From the NCBI GenBank assembly GCA_019925095.2, contig CM034389.1:320001-384000 (forward strand): DNA of 64,000 nucleotides, written 5' to 3'. Every line of letters begins with the position of its first letter. Position 1 is the stretch's first letter. This stretch comes from Dendrolimus kikuchii. Lineage: Eukaryota; Arthropoda; Insecta; Lepidoptera; Lasiocampidae. The notes under the pieces are model-generated. The model worked only from the letters and a program-made list of their open reading frames with translations. It did not search any database and was not told where the DNA came from. Of the stretch, positions 1 through 10,220 are shown piece after piece. The position numbers and the translations under genes are program-made.

Positions 1-320
1 CATATATTTTTATGTACATGCGTCAAAACCATAGACTACATTACATTCAACACATAAGTAGCAATCTATTGTAATTATCATGCAATTGTGCATTCAGTGA
101 ACGCCAATATGTGACCGCAGCCGCAAATCAGTCGAAACGATCGCATATTATAGATTCACATACCAACTATATAGTAAATTTATGCATACATACATCTTTA
201 TTGATTAAAAGATAACTATTTTACATAATGACAATATATTGCAAATGGCAGCAAGAAGAAAATGACATATATCGTGTCTGTAATTTGGGGTGATTATATA
301 TAGGTATTTATGTAACAATG
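1..320. other. unassigned AT-rich sequence
   Basis: No coding sequence, repeat shared with the rest of the window, or RNA gene was recognised here. Confidence 0.5.
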
Positions 321-602
321 GTTTGAAAGAGAGTGTCGGGGTGAAGGTAAGGAAAGGAACGCTCCGGTGAAAAGAATGACTAAACAAATATACAATACGA
401 AAGTGGATGGATGCAGAAGTCGTGGAAGGCCACGACACACCTTCCATGATCAAATTGATCGTGTACTAGCAGAAGGTGATGTCAGGAGCCTTAAGTTCAG
501 ACGAGCGTGCATGAGTGAGGTGTGTAAGAATAAGCCTGAATGGCTCTCTGTTGTTCGTGCCTACCCCGCAAGGGAACTGGCGTGAAATTATGTATGTATG
601 TA
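321..602 (+). pseudogene. RTE-type LINE 3' tail (end of ORF2)
   Basis: First of about seventeen copies in the window of the last part of an RTE-like LINE. The encoded tail in intact copies reads LRWFGHVERM, then a basic RSRGRPRHTFHDQIDR stretch, and ends in ARELA and a stop, followed by a short 3' UTR and an (ATGT)n tail. WFGHV-type C-termini downstream of the reverse transcriptase and a simple-repeat tail are typical of RTE and related clades (family knowledge). This copy is 5' truncated and has lost the WFGHVERM segment by a small deletion near 366, but keeps the RGRPRHTFHDQ block and the stop. It has no catalytic domain and is a dead fragment. Confidence 0.8.
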
Positions 603-1209
603 TATAACAAAATTGATTGGAGGCAAAGTAAGTTAGAATATGCCATTCAGTCTGTTACCAGCTGTTAACCAGGTCGCTAATAACAGCCAAGCATAACGGC
701 TGCTTTTAGAGGTTGCTTCAAACATGCTGCCACGCAATTCATAATGTATTATAATACAGTATAATCATGATTTATATTTTCTGTGTGATAGAAGTGCGTC
801 TTGAAACCTTTTGGATTTTGTCTTGTAACTGTTTGTCATATTTGTTACTTTCTACTATATGCGTTAGTATGTATGTATATCGTTAAGTGTTATTTGAATA
901 TGTTATGCTTTACCTGAAGTATTCACGATGGATCAAAGGTTAATTAATAAGGCAGGGTTGGTACTGAAAATCACCGCTGTGCTGGAGGAAATTACAATTA
1001 ATGAATGATTAAAATATTTATTCTTGCATAAATGTAGTTGTATAGAGGTGTTATTCTTAGAAATACATGGGTCAGTACATTTTACCAGTTCCACTGGTGT
1101 GCAAGTAAGCAGGAATCTTAATCATTATTTAAATAGTTAATTCCTATTTATTTTATTAAGTATCATTTATGTAACCTGGATAATATTTCTTACCGTCATT
1201 TATTAATTA
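603..1209. other. unassigned AT-rich sequence
   Basis: About 600 bp without any open frame or internal repeat that I could link to other parts of the window. Confidence 0.5.
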
Positions 1210-1957
1210 CTAGCTGTGCCCGCTATGTCGTCCGCGTGGAATTTGCTTTCAAAACCCTCCGATTTTGAAACATTCTTCATTGGTGCTCCGCTACTATTTG
1301 TCCTACCTTGATGATATATAGCCTATAGCCTTCCTCGATAACTGGGCTATCCAACACTGAAAGAATTTTTCAAATCAGACCAGTAGTTCCTGAGATTAGC
1401 GCGTTCAATCAAACAATATTAGTATATTTGGCTACAACACTAATACTTATATTTTAAATATCGCGATATCTATTGAACGAAACGTCCGAATTTAATAATT
1501 CAAAAAGTTCTAGAAAGGTATTGAATTCGTCTTGAATATGAAATAAATTATTATTTTGATAAGGATTAATACCAAGGTACAAAATAAAGAGTTTTTGAAG
1601 CGACGGCATTTTAATTATTATAAAAAATAAAAGAAAACACTTATTGTGAGATAACTACAATAATTATACATATGGTTACGCGATATTTTTTGCAGACATT
1701 TATATGTTCTGCAAAGTGGTAGTACATTGTTTTGTTCTATAACCAATAGTTTTCGCAGCGCACGCCGTTTGGACTTTTAGTAAGGATCCCTAATTTTTTT
1801 GAAAATATAATATAGCATATAATATATAAATATAAAATATAAATATAATATATGAAAATATATATATAAAGAATTTTTCAAGTCAGACCAGCGGTTCCTG
1901 AGATTAGCGCGTTTAAACAAACAAAGAAACTCTTCAGCTTTATAATATTAGTATAGA
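1210..1957 (-). mobile_element. HelB copy 1, non-autonomous Helitron-like element
   Basis: On the minus strand the element begins TCTATACTAATATTATAAAG and ends with a GC-rich near-palindrome followed by ACAGCTAG and a host T. A 5' TC, a 3' hairpin and a 3' CTRR inserted at an AT are Helitron hallmarks (family knowledge). At least seven other HelB copies lie in this window, several ending at the same two boundaries. No Rep or helicase coding is present. Internally the motif CTGAAAGAATTTTTCAA plus the following ~40 bp occurs twice, so each unit looks like two short elements joined head to tail. This copy carries an extra AT-rich local duplication at about 1801-1865. Confidence 0.72.
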
Positions 1958-2075
1958 TTATAAGTAGAGCAAGATTATATTTGTAAGTAGATTGCAGAGG
2001 TTAATTGACTCGCTATAAATGTATTTCAAAGCTAGCAAAATGCATTCCAAATACAGTTAATATGTAAAATTGTTT
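1958..2075. repeat. spacer shared with 12084-12202
   Basis: This ~118-bp spacer between HelB and A330 is nearly identical to 12084-12202, where the same two elements flank it in the same order and orientation. This shows that the whole segment 1210-2400 was duplicated. Confidence 0.8.
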
Positions 2076-2412
2076 TAATCCGTGCAGGAACAGAGAAAGA
2101 ATACAATTTTCCTGCGGCCGGGCGGCCTGTCGTAAGAGGCGACTTAACAAGCCACAGCCAGGTGGTAGAGCATTTGCCCGACTGGATGGCTACCACCCCT
2201 GGTCTAAAGTATGTCGCCATAACAACCTTGAGTTGTGTTCCGGCATTAGTGATCAGGTTCCAGTCTCCCTTAAGAGAGCAGCAGCGCATTTGTAGCACAT
2301 TTGGTGTTGCAAATGTCTATAGGCGATGGTAACTGCTTTCCATCAAGTGGGCCGTCTGCCTGTCTGCTGAGCTCCTGCAATAAAAAAAAAAAAAAAAAAA
2401 AGCAAAAAAAAA
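2076..2412 (+). mobile_element. A330 copy: ~330-bp poly(A) repeat
   Basis: Reference copy of the most abundant family in the window (roughly thirty full or partial copies, both strands). Consensus order: a 5' end around CCGTGCAGGAACGGAG, a CCTGTCGTAAGAGGCGAC block, TGGATGGCTACCACCCCTGG, AAGAGAGCAGCAGCGCATTTG, CATAGGCGATGGTAACC, then GAACTCCTGCAATA and poly(A). The A-tail and variable 5' truncation suggest retroposition by a LINE. I see no clear RNA polymerase III A/B box pair, so this is more likely the 3' end of a LINE or a LINE-derived non-autonomous element than a tRNA-type SINE. Open frames of 60-100 codons inside it recur in most copies but start and stop at shared nucleotides and show no sign of being real proteins. 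Confidence 0.8.
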
Positions 2413-2632
2413 AGCTCCCGACGAATTGAGAAACTCCTCCTTTTTTGAAGTCGGTTAAAAATGGCGTTGGAAGCGGTGGTAGACGCCTGACTTTCAATAA
2501 GTAATCTGTAACATTCCATTTTAAAATAAATACACCCATTTTCATTTACTCCTTTAAATAAAAAATATAACTTATACATGAAAATTACATATGGGATATA
2601 TTTTTTCATTTGTTAATTCGGGCGTTACGACC
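2413..2632. repeat. FB150 terminal fragment and unassigned sequence
   Basis: Positions 2413-2460 match, in inverted orientation, the outer terminus of the FB150 foldback family (an ACGAATTGAGAA block followed by TTGAAGTCGGTTAAAA). The remainder to 2632 has no match inside the window. Confidence 0.55.
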
Positions 2633-3052
2633 TAGACGCCGAAAAAGACAAATTCACACCTGCATACCTGTAGAAACACATTTTATTACCTTTCGGCATT
2701 TGGACTTCTGTTGTTTACTTTGTGTTTAAAATGTGTGATTAGAAAACAGCCCATTGTGTATTGTAATCTTTTATGGCAGTCATTAGCCAGGTGTGTCGGA
2801 TTTAAAGTACAAACTGATTCTAGGAAATTCAGTCCACGCGGCCGAGCAGACATATTGCATCTGTGCAGTATAAAGCAAGTATCTATTTAGTGACGGACTT
2901 TGCGCGTGTTATTGAATTACGATCTTCTGCATTACGTTTGCACTTGCTGCGTTCGGTTATATTTGTACCTGTGTTATACGTGTTTGTATAGTTCTAATAA
3001 ACTCTATAATAATTCCAACGGCAATTTAATTCGAGTCCTGCAACTCGTAACA
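2633..3052 (+). repeat. LTR of an LTR retrotransposon (copy 1)
   Basis: Closely related to the solo LTR at 12736-13163: shared start GTTACGACC, shared interior (AAACAGCCCATTGT, GACGGACTTTGCGCG), a polyadenylation-type CTAATAAACTC, and the same 3' end CAACTCGTAACA. The first base differs and no target-site duplication is evident. No internal region, primer-binding site or polyprotein follows, so this is a solo or broken LTR. The superfamily (Gypsy or BEL) cannot be decided from the LTR alone. Confidence 0.75.
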
Positions 3053-3201
3053 ATATTTTATAAAAGAATATGATTCATATGAAATAGCAGTCGGTATTAA
3101 TTTTATTTAATAGTTCATTTATTTAAAACAACACCATACTGCTACTTTCTTTCGCTAAAAATTAAAAAAAAATCATAGTGTCCGTCTTGAATTTTTAAAT
3201 G

Positions 3202-3515
3202 TTTTTTTTTCATTGCAGGAGTTCAGCAGACAGGCAGACGGCCCACTGGATGTTAAGCGGTTACCATCGCCTATGGACATTTGCAACACCAAAGTTGCTA
3301 CAAATGCGCTGCTGCTCTCTTAAGTGAGACTGGAACCTGGTCACTAATACCGGAACACAACTCAAAGTTGTTATGGCGACATTTTTTAGACCAGGGGTGG
3401 TAGCCACCCAGTCGGGCAAATGCCCTACCACCTGTCTATGGGTTGTTTAGTCGCCTCTTACGACAGGCCGCCCCAACGCAGGAAATTGTATTCTTTCTCC
3501 GTTCCTGCACGGATA
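3202..3515 (-). mobile_element. A330 copy
   Basis: Near full-length minus-strand copy; the T-run at the left is its poly(A) tail and the right end reads GTTCCTGCACGGATA. Confidence 0.8.
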
Positions 3516-3844
3516 AAAGAAGTATGTATAAGTATGAGAGTTGATACAACGCTGCAAATAATGACACGATCAGCTGATATTTCAGGAATAGCCCTAATAA
3601 AGCTCCGAGGCGAGTCTTCACTCCAAATGTCAACTGTCTCGAAACAAAAGAAAAAAATTTCACTAACAATTCCTAAATCGCCTTTCTTCCCGACGTAATG
3701 AAACAGTTTAATTACCCCCCTTCGGTCAGTCGCTCCCGAGGGAGGCTCGGGACCCCCCGGCCAGGGCTCACCAACATGTTCGGCCGATTTCTAGAACGAT
3801 TCCATCATTATATGAAAGATACATAGAACCGAAAATCAAACTTG
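3516..3844. other. unassigned sequence
   Basis: Non-repetitive within the window. It contains a GC-rich patch at about 3712-3775 (runs of C and G). No supported coding sequence. Confidence 0.4.
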
Positions 3845-4158
3845 TCTGTGCAGGAACGGAGAAAGAATACAATTTCCTGCGGCCGGGCGGCCTGTCGTAA
3901 GAGGCGACAAAACAACCCATAGCCAGGTGGTAGGGCATTTGCCCGACTGGATGGCTACCACCCCTGGTTTAAAGTATGTCGCCATAACAACCTTGAGTTG
4001 TGTTCCGGCATTAGTGACCAGGTTCCAGTCTCCCTTAAGAGAGCAGCAGCGCATTTGTAACACCTTTGGTGTTGCAAATGTCTATAGGCGATGGTAACCA
4101 CTTTCCATCGAGTGGCCCGTCTGCCTGTCTGTTGAACTCCTGCAATAAAAAAAAAAAT
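3845..4158 (+). mobile_element. A330 copy
   Basis: Full-length copy ending in CTCCTGCAATA and an A-run. Confidence 0.8.
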
Positions 4159-4872
4159 CAAACACATCAATTCTCATCTCCAAACTAAGTAACGATCATC
4201 AAAACTATTAAGACCCAAGCCCAGCAAAAATTGCCAGACTTCAAGACATGGTGAGCTCGTTTTGCGTGCACCGGAACACAAACCAACTTGACTGACAATT
4301 TCTTTTATTTTACATACATACATAACTTCACGCCAGTTCCCTTGCGGGATAGGCACGAACAACAGAGCGCCATTCAGGCTTATTCTTACACACCTCACTT
4401 GCTTCTTTGATATTTAAGGCTACTTAAGGCTCCTGACATCACCATCTGCTAGTACACGATCAATTTGATCATGGAAGGTGTGTCGTGGCCTTCCACGACT
4501 TCTGCATCCATCCACTTTTGCATTGTATATCTGTTTAGTCAGTCTGTTTTATTTTACCTCCTACCTATTTGAATATTATATAAAATTATTAAAGCTAGGC
4601 ATGTTTGCTGAAGAGTTTCTTGCGTCGCTTTTTCTCTTCAAGCCACAACATGTTGCGAAGCGGTGTTAAATTAGATAGGCTCCCATAAAAATAAATAATT
4701 AAAATGAACAAGTTGGCGGTAGGCTAAATAAAACTTTAACAATACTCATTGACACTTCAAATCTTTGTCTTCCGTGATCACGGCCGCTGAATAGTTGCTG
4801 AAACGTCGGAATAATAAAAATCAAATAAATTACCGCGCTTAAACCGTTAAAACGTAGTTTTATTATGTGTAA
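4159..4872 (-). repeat. Q-family repeat, split by an RTE insertion
   Basis: Collinear, in inverted orientation, with the uninterrupted copy at 51568-52110: CTCAAGACATGG/AAGCCCAGCAAAAA block, then after the insertion the GCTTCTCTTCAAGCC block, TTGCGAAGCGGTG, the TTCCGTGATCACGG block and AAACCGTTAAAACG. The RTE tail at 4314-4546 interrupts it. The paralogue at 54546-54690 still shows the unoccupied junction. The family has no recognised coding sequence and its class is unknown. Confidence 0.65.
4314..4546 (-). mobile_element. RTE tail with 11-bp target-site duplication
   Basis: Minus-strand, 5'-truncated RTE tail. TTTTATTTTAC is found immediately left (4303-4313) and right (4547-4557), the expected duplication from target-primed reverse transcription. 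Confidence 0.85.
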
Positions 4873-4907
4873 TTAAAGAATTTTTATTCTAACTATATTA
4901 TTATTAA

Positions 4908-5142
4908 CTAGCTGTGCCCACGACGTCGTTCGCGTGAAATTTGTTTTCAAAACCCCCCGATTTTGAAACAGTCTTCATTGGTGCTCCGCTTCTATTGATC
5001 TTAGCGGGATGTTATATAGCGTATAACCTTCCTCAATAAATGGGCTATCTAACACTAAAAGATTTTTTAAGAAATCAGATCGGTAGTTCCTGAGATTAGC
5101 GCGTTCAAACAAACAAACTCTTCAGCTTTATACATTAGTATA
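4908..5142 (-). mobile_element. HelB short form
   Basis: Has both HelB ends (CTAG side at 4908, ATACTAAT side near 5140) but lacks the ~500-bp interior of the long copies, so it corresponds to a single terminal unit. Confidence 0.7.
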
Positions 5143-5900
5143 ACATTTACATGGATATATTTTAATGACTTCTACAGAATTATGTGTACTTATTACTTTC
5201 AAACTTTCATTTAAAGAGTAAATGTAAAATAAATAATTAGCTTTTCTAAAACGTATTGTATTGAACAAAGGGTTGTCAACCTCTGGTGTGGGGGGAGGTC
5301 GGAGATATTGGGAGTGGCGGGTGGCTCCGGGCGTCCTGTGGGGGACACCGGGGGCATCCACTGACCCGGAAACGAAGCGGCTCCAACCGGATATTAATTT
5401 CTCCAGTTGGACGCACCCGCGTGGCAGGTGATCGGTCGCGGTTAATTCTGGCCACACCAAGTCTATTGACCGCACAAAGGCGATGCTCCTCTCGCAGTTC
5501 ATTTGGGAGGGAACTTTGTTAACAATGTAATATCCGAAAACAGCTTGATATCATTGTCCTCAGTAAACTCACTCAATAAACCGTAAATCAGTAAATCAAC
5601 TATACTCATTCGGAGTATATTACTTCCACAGCGATAACAACGAGATAGAGTAAAACATAAAACATGTGCATCGGACCAAAGTCGGAGTGAAAATGGTTTT
5701 CCTTGTGCAGGCCTTGGTGGGCTCCCTGACTCCATGGGAGCGGAGGCGTTCAGCCCAGAAGCAGTATAACAATGCTCTGCGATTTCGCTTGAGTTAAATT
5801 GCAGGCTACATACTGCTACACTAGTGTAACCTGTTAATATGTCTTTGGGTAACCAACAGAAAACACTGTTTAGATTCAAACATAACACATTGCAAGACCT
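5143..5900 (-). other. unassigned region with two overlapping minus-strand open frames
   Basis: Two minus-strand open frames, 129 codons (5499-5888) and 124 codons (5128-5502), meet in an ATGA overlap at 5499-5502. Neither shows a motif I recognise. A GC-rich block at 5280-5520 differs from its surroundings. A ~35-bp stretch near 5728-5755 (GACTCCATGGGAGCGGAGGC) recurs with changes at 44169-44195, which argues for an old transposon relic rather than a host gene. Confidence 0.3.
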
Positions 5901-5940
5901 TATTTATTATCAAACTAATAACAAACGTGTCGTACATTTT

Positions 5941-6810
5941 TAACCGACTTAAAAAAGGGAAGACGTTCTCAATTCGTTGGAATCTTTTTTTTATGTATGT
6001 TCACCGATTACGCTGAGATTTATGATCCGATTTGCGTGATTCTTGTTTAATTTGATGCGGAATAGTTGCCATTTGGTCCGGTAAAAATTTAACATAGTTT
6101 GGCCCAGTAGTTTTCATTTTATGAACATTTTTTTGTTCCCGTTTCTTGGGACCTATATTTTTTAAGGAGCGCGGCACCTTTCGTAGGTCTACCCATACAT
6201 AGCTAGACACTAAAAAACATCTTGAAGTCGGTGCAAAGTAAAACATAAAAATTACTATATTTTGAAAATTACTAAGCACCGACTTTAAGATGTTTTAGAT
6301 AATATATATTAATAATTATAACTTAAGAAATAGAAGTCGATTTTTTTAAATGATTTTTTTATTTAATTTTTTGTTACTTTTTAGTGTCTAGCTATGTATG
6401 GGTAGACCTACGAAAGGTGCCGCGCTCCTTAAAAAATATAGGTCCCAAGAAACGGGAACAAAAAAATGTTCGTAAAATGAAAACTACTGTGCCAAACTAT
6501 GTTAAATTTTTATAGGACCAAATGGCAGCTATTCCGCATCAAACTAAATAAGAATCACGTAAATCGGATCATAAATCTCGGCGTAATCGGTGTACATATG
6601 GAACGGAATGGAAATTTTTTCATTAAAAATGTTCATAAAATGAAAAATACTGAGCCAAACTATGTCAAATTTTTAAGGGACCAAATGGCAGCTATTCCGC
6701 GTCGAACAAAAAAAGAATCACGTAAATCGGACCATAAATCTCGGAGTAATCCGTGAACATAGATAAAAAAAAAGATCCCGACGAATTGAGCACCTCCTCC
6801 TGTCTTTGAA
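5941..6810. mobile_element. FB150 foldback element, complete palindromic form
   Basis: Both ends carry the family terminus (TTAACCGACTT at the left, its complement near 6800 at the right). The left arm (5941-6230) is the reverse complement of much of the right arm (6385-6805): both contain TCTACCCATACATAGC or its complement, the CGGGAACAAAAAAATG block and the TATGATCCGATTT unit. The centre (6210-6300) holds a second nested inverted repeat, CATCTTGAAGTCGGTGC against GCACCGACTTTAAGATG. The left arm has one 150-bp unit and the right arm about two, so the internal unit number varies. No transposase is present. Confidence 0.7.
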
Positions 6811-7094
6811 GTCCTTGTGAACCGCAAAAGACCGCAATAAGCGTATACAATGTCCATGTATTTGTTTGATATCGGGTAATCTCCGTGCTATGGGTCTGGC
6901 AGGCAATATCCCGCTGGCACCGTGCCACAACTTAACTGGCTTCCACGGTTCTTTACTGCAGATAGAACAGTTTCTGATTGACACTTTTGCTCTGATCTTA
7001 CTACTATGTTAATAAATAATGTCACTTTATTACTGTCTCTTACATTACGGTGATATTATATTTTCTGGAGAGATATTGAATTAGGAATTTTCTC
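6811..7094. other. unassigned sequence
   Basis: About 280 bp, no match to other parts of the window and no supported coding sequence. Confidence 0.4.
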
Positions 7095-7396
7095 TCTGTG
7101 CAGGGACGGAGAAAGAATAGAATTTCCTGCGTTGAGGCGGCCTGTCTTAACAAGCGACTTAACAACCCACAGCCAGGTGGTAATATAATAATAAAATAAT
7201 TAATTCTATGTAAAATTGTATATTGTGATCCATGATACTTATGCCAGGTGGTAGGGCATTTGCGCGATTGGATGGCTACCACCTCTGGTCTAGAGTATGC
7301 TGTCATAGCAACCTTGAGTTGTGTTCCGGCATTAGTGACCAGGTTCCAGTCTCCCTTATGAGAGCAGTAGCGCATTTGTAGCACCTTTGGTGTTGC
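7095..7396 (+). mobile_element. A330 copy with internal insertion
   Basis: The element is interrupted at about 7183-7246 by an AT-rich insert; CCAGGTGGTA occurs on both sides (about 7173 and 7242), a 10-bp duplication suggesting an insertion. The 3' end is truncated after GGTGTTGCA. Confidence 0.7.
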
Positions 7397-7683
7397 ACCC
7401 TCCTCCCATGTGCCCCGCGCTTATGGCAGGAAGAGCGTGAGACTTAGAACGTAGTTACGCCCACGCTGTTCTTTGCATGTCCATTAACTCCTGTCTAGTT
7501 TCTAACCGCATTGGTTTAATACCATTCTTATTTCCATGAGACTAGATGGCGCCACCGCCGATTTGCATGGCGGTATATTTCGTAAAAGTATCCATGATCA
7601 TACTTCTAACGTTTATTTAATAAGGGTCTGTGATATTCCGAGTGTTTTACCTACAAACTCTAGTTTCAATACCACCAGGTTTT
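7397..7683. other. unassigned sequence
   Basis: Lies between two A330 copies; no recognised element. Confidence 0.35.
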
Positions 7684-7906
7684 GCCAGGTGGTGGGGCAT
7701 TTGCCCGACTGGATGGCTACCACCCCTCGTCTAAAATATGTCGCTATAACAAGCTTGAGTTGTGTTCCGGCATTAGTGACCAGGTTCCAGACTCACTTAA
7801 GAGACCAGCAGCGCATTTGGTGTTGCAAATGTCCATAGGCGATGGTAACCGCTTTCCATGAAGTGGGCCGTCTGCCTGTCTGTTGAACTCCTGCAATAAA
7901 ATAAAG
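7684..7906 (+). mobile_element. A330 copy, 5' truncated
   Basis: Starts at the CCAGGTGGT block and runs to the A-rich tail. Confidence 0.75.
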
Positions 7907-8023
7907 GAACATGTTTTATTCTTGCAGCATTTTTTGGATTTTTGGTGTTTTGATAATATAGGAACTGACTCAACGATGAGGTTTAAAAGTTGTTAAAATG
8001 AGTTCGTGTAAATTGACTCTGAT

Positions 8024-8545
8024 ATCTTAGACAATATTTTCTTAAGTTTTCGCGACTTGTTTTAATGGTTTTGACTTTTATTATTCCGACGTTTCGACGA
8101 CTTTTCAGTGGCCGTGATCACGGAAGACAAAGATGTCAAGTGTCAACGAGTATTGTTAAAGTTTTATTTAGCCTACCGTCAACTTGTTCATTTTAATAAT
8201 TTAGTTTTAATTTTGTTTATGGTTAATAAAACTACGTTTTAACGGTTTTAAGCGCGGTAATTTTATTTGATTTTGGTTTTTCCGACGTTTCGGCCACTTT
8301 TCAGTCGGAAAAACCAAAAAAAAACCAAAATCAAATAAAATTACCGCGCTTAAAACCGTTAAAACGTAGTTTTATTATGTATAAAAGTCGCGAAAACTTA
8401 AGAAAATATTTGTTTATGGTTATTATTTACTCTATGAGAGCCTAATCTAATTTACCACCGCTTCGCAACATGTAATTAAAATCAAATAAATTATCTCGCT
8501 TAAAACCGTTAAAACGTAGTTTTATTATGACATCTTAGATGTCAA
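8024..8545. repeat. Q-family inverted copies forming a long palindrome
   Basis: Positions 8225-8286 and 8304-8377 are near-perfect reverse complements (AAACTACGTTTTAACGG against CCGTTAAAACGTAGTTT), with only ~17 bp between the arms. An outer pair, TTAAGTTTTCGCGACTT near 8033 and its complement near 8386, extends the fold. The sequence matches parts of the Q repeat at 4690-4872 and 51568-51700. Confidence 0.7.
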
Positions 8546-8571
8546 GTAATTTTTTTTTTGCTTCACTTTTT

Positions 8572-8870
8572 AACCGACTTCAAAAAAGGGAGGAGGTTCT
8601 CAATTCGTCGGGATCTTTTTTATTTTTTTTATGTATGTTCACCGATTACTCCGAGATTTATGATCCGATTTACGTGATTCTTTTTTTGTTCGACGCGGAA
8701 TAGCTTCCATTTGGTCCTCTAAAAATTTAACATAGTTTGGCTCAGTAGTTTTCATTTTATGAACATTTTTTATGAAAAAATTTCCAATCCGTTCCATATG
8801 TACACCGATTACTCTGAGAGTTATGATCCGATTTTCTTTATATTCTTTTGTCCGTCTGTCCTATAGTCGT
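8572..8870. mobile_element. FB150 fragment, left arm only
   Basis: Begins with TTAACCGACTTCAAAAAAGG and the TTCTCAATTCGTCGGGATC block, then about 1.5 units of the 150-bp repeat, and stops without centre or right arm. Confidence 0.7.
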
Positions 8871-9104
8871 ATAATATTAATTCTATGTTTTATATACTTA
8901 ATAGCTTCTTTTGAATGCCTACAAACGTTACACCACTGCCGATCTTCAATATTCTACAGAAGTGCCCAAAGATTTTACATGTTTTTCTATTTTGATATTT
9001 AAAAAGGGCTATCGGGTGAAAAATACCTTGATTTTAATTTAATTCATTGAATCAAATTAATGTTTTGAAACCATGCATACGTAACTTATAATTACAACTA
9101 CATA

Positions 9105-9877
9105 TCTACACTAATATTATAAAGCTGAAGAGTTTGTTTGTTTAAACGCGCTAATCTCAGGAAACGCTGGTCCGATTTGAAAAATTCTTTCAGTCTTGAA
9201 TAGTACATTTATCGAGGAAGGCTATAGGCTATATTATATTTTCAAAAAAATTAGGAATCCTTACTAAAAGTCCAATAATGTAACCCAAGGTGTAAAAAAA
9301 TGGCCAAAATAATCCTTACACGGCATGCGCTGCGAAAACTATTGATTATAGAACAAAACAATGTACTACCACTTTGCAAAACATATAATTGTCTACAAAA
9401 AATATCGCGTAACCATATCTCTAACTATTGTAGTTATCTCACAATAAGTGTTTTCTTTTATTTTTTTAAATAATTAATATGCCGTCGCTTCAAAAACTCT
9501 TTATTTTGTACCTTGGTATTAATCCTTATCAATATAAATTACTCCATATTCAAGACGAACTCAATACCTTTCTAGAACTTTTTGAATTATTCAATTCGGA
9601 CGTTTCCTTCAAAAGATATCGCGATATTTAAAATGTAAGTATTAGTGTTGTAGCCATATATACTAATATATTGTTTGATTGAACGCGCTAATCTCAGGAA
9701 TTACTGGTCTGATTTGAAAAATTCTTTCAGTGTTGGATAGCCCATTTATCGAGGAAGGCTATAGGCTATATATCATCACGCTAAGACTAATAGGAGCGCA
9801 GCACCAATGAAGAATGTTTCAAAATCGGAGGGTTTTGAAAGCAAATTCCACGCGGACGACGTCGCGGGCACAGCTAG
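9105..9877 (+). mobile_element. HelB copy 3
   Basis: Plus-strand complete copy: TCTACACTAATATTATAAAG at the start, GTCGCGGGCACAGCTAG at the end, inserted between A and T. Confidence 0.75.
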
Positions 9878-10009
9878 TATAGGTATATAACAATATATTA
9901 ATATAGGCCTATATGTCCTCTTAACGTGTTCAGTCAAAATTAATTTATTTTTATTCAAAATAAGTTCTACTGCAAAACACTTTTTGAAGATCATAAACCT
10001 TTTGTAAAG

Positions 10010-10152
10010 GAACGGATAGTATGTACGCCACACTTGTCCAAGGCGGTTTAGTGGGTTTGACACATCGGTTATCGTGATGTTTTTTTTAACTGCACGTGAT
10101 AATTGTAAACATAGCACATTAGGTCAGAAAACTGCCTAAGTGGTGCATGATT
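10010..10152 (-). mobile_element. SINE S1 fragment
   Basis: Matches the central part of S1 at 17336-17625 in inverted orientation: CTTGTCCAAGGCGG, TTTGACACATCGG, ATTAGGTCAGAAAACTGCC. It lacks the tRNA-like head. Confidence 0.65.
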
Positions 10153-10220
10153 TCCAGCAAGCATTCCAACCTTAACATTGAGTTTAGGTCGTGAAAACTA
10201 CCACTGCTTATAAGTATTAT

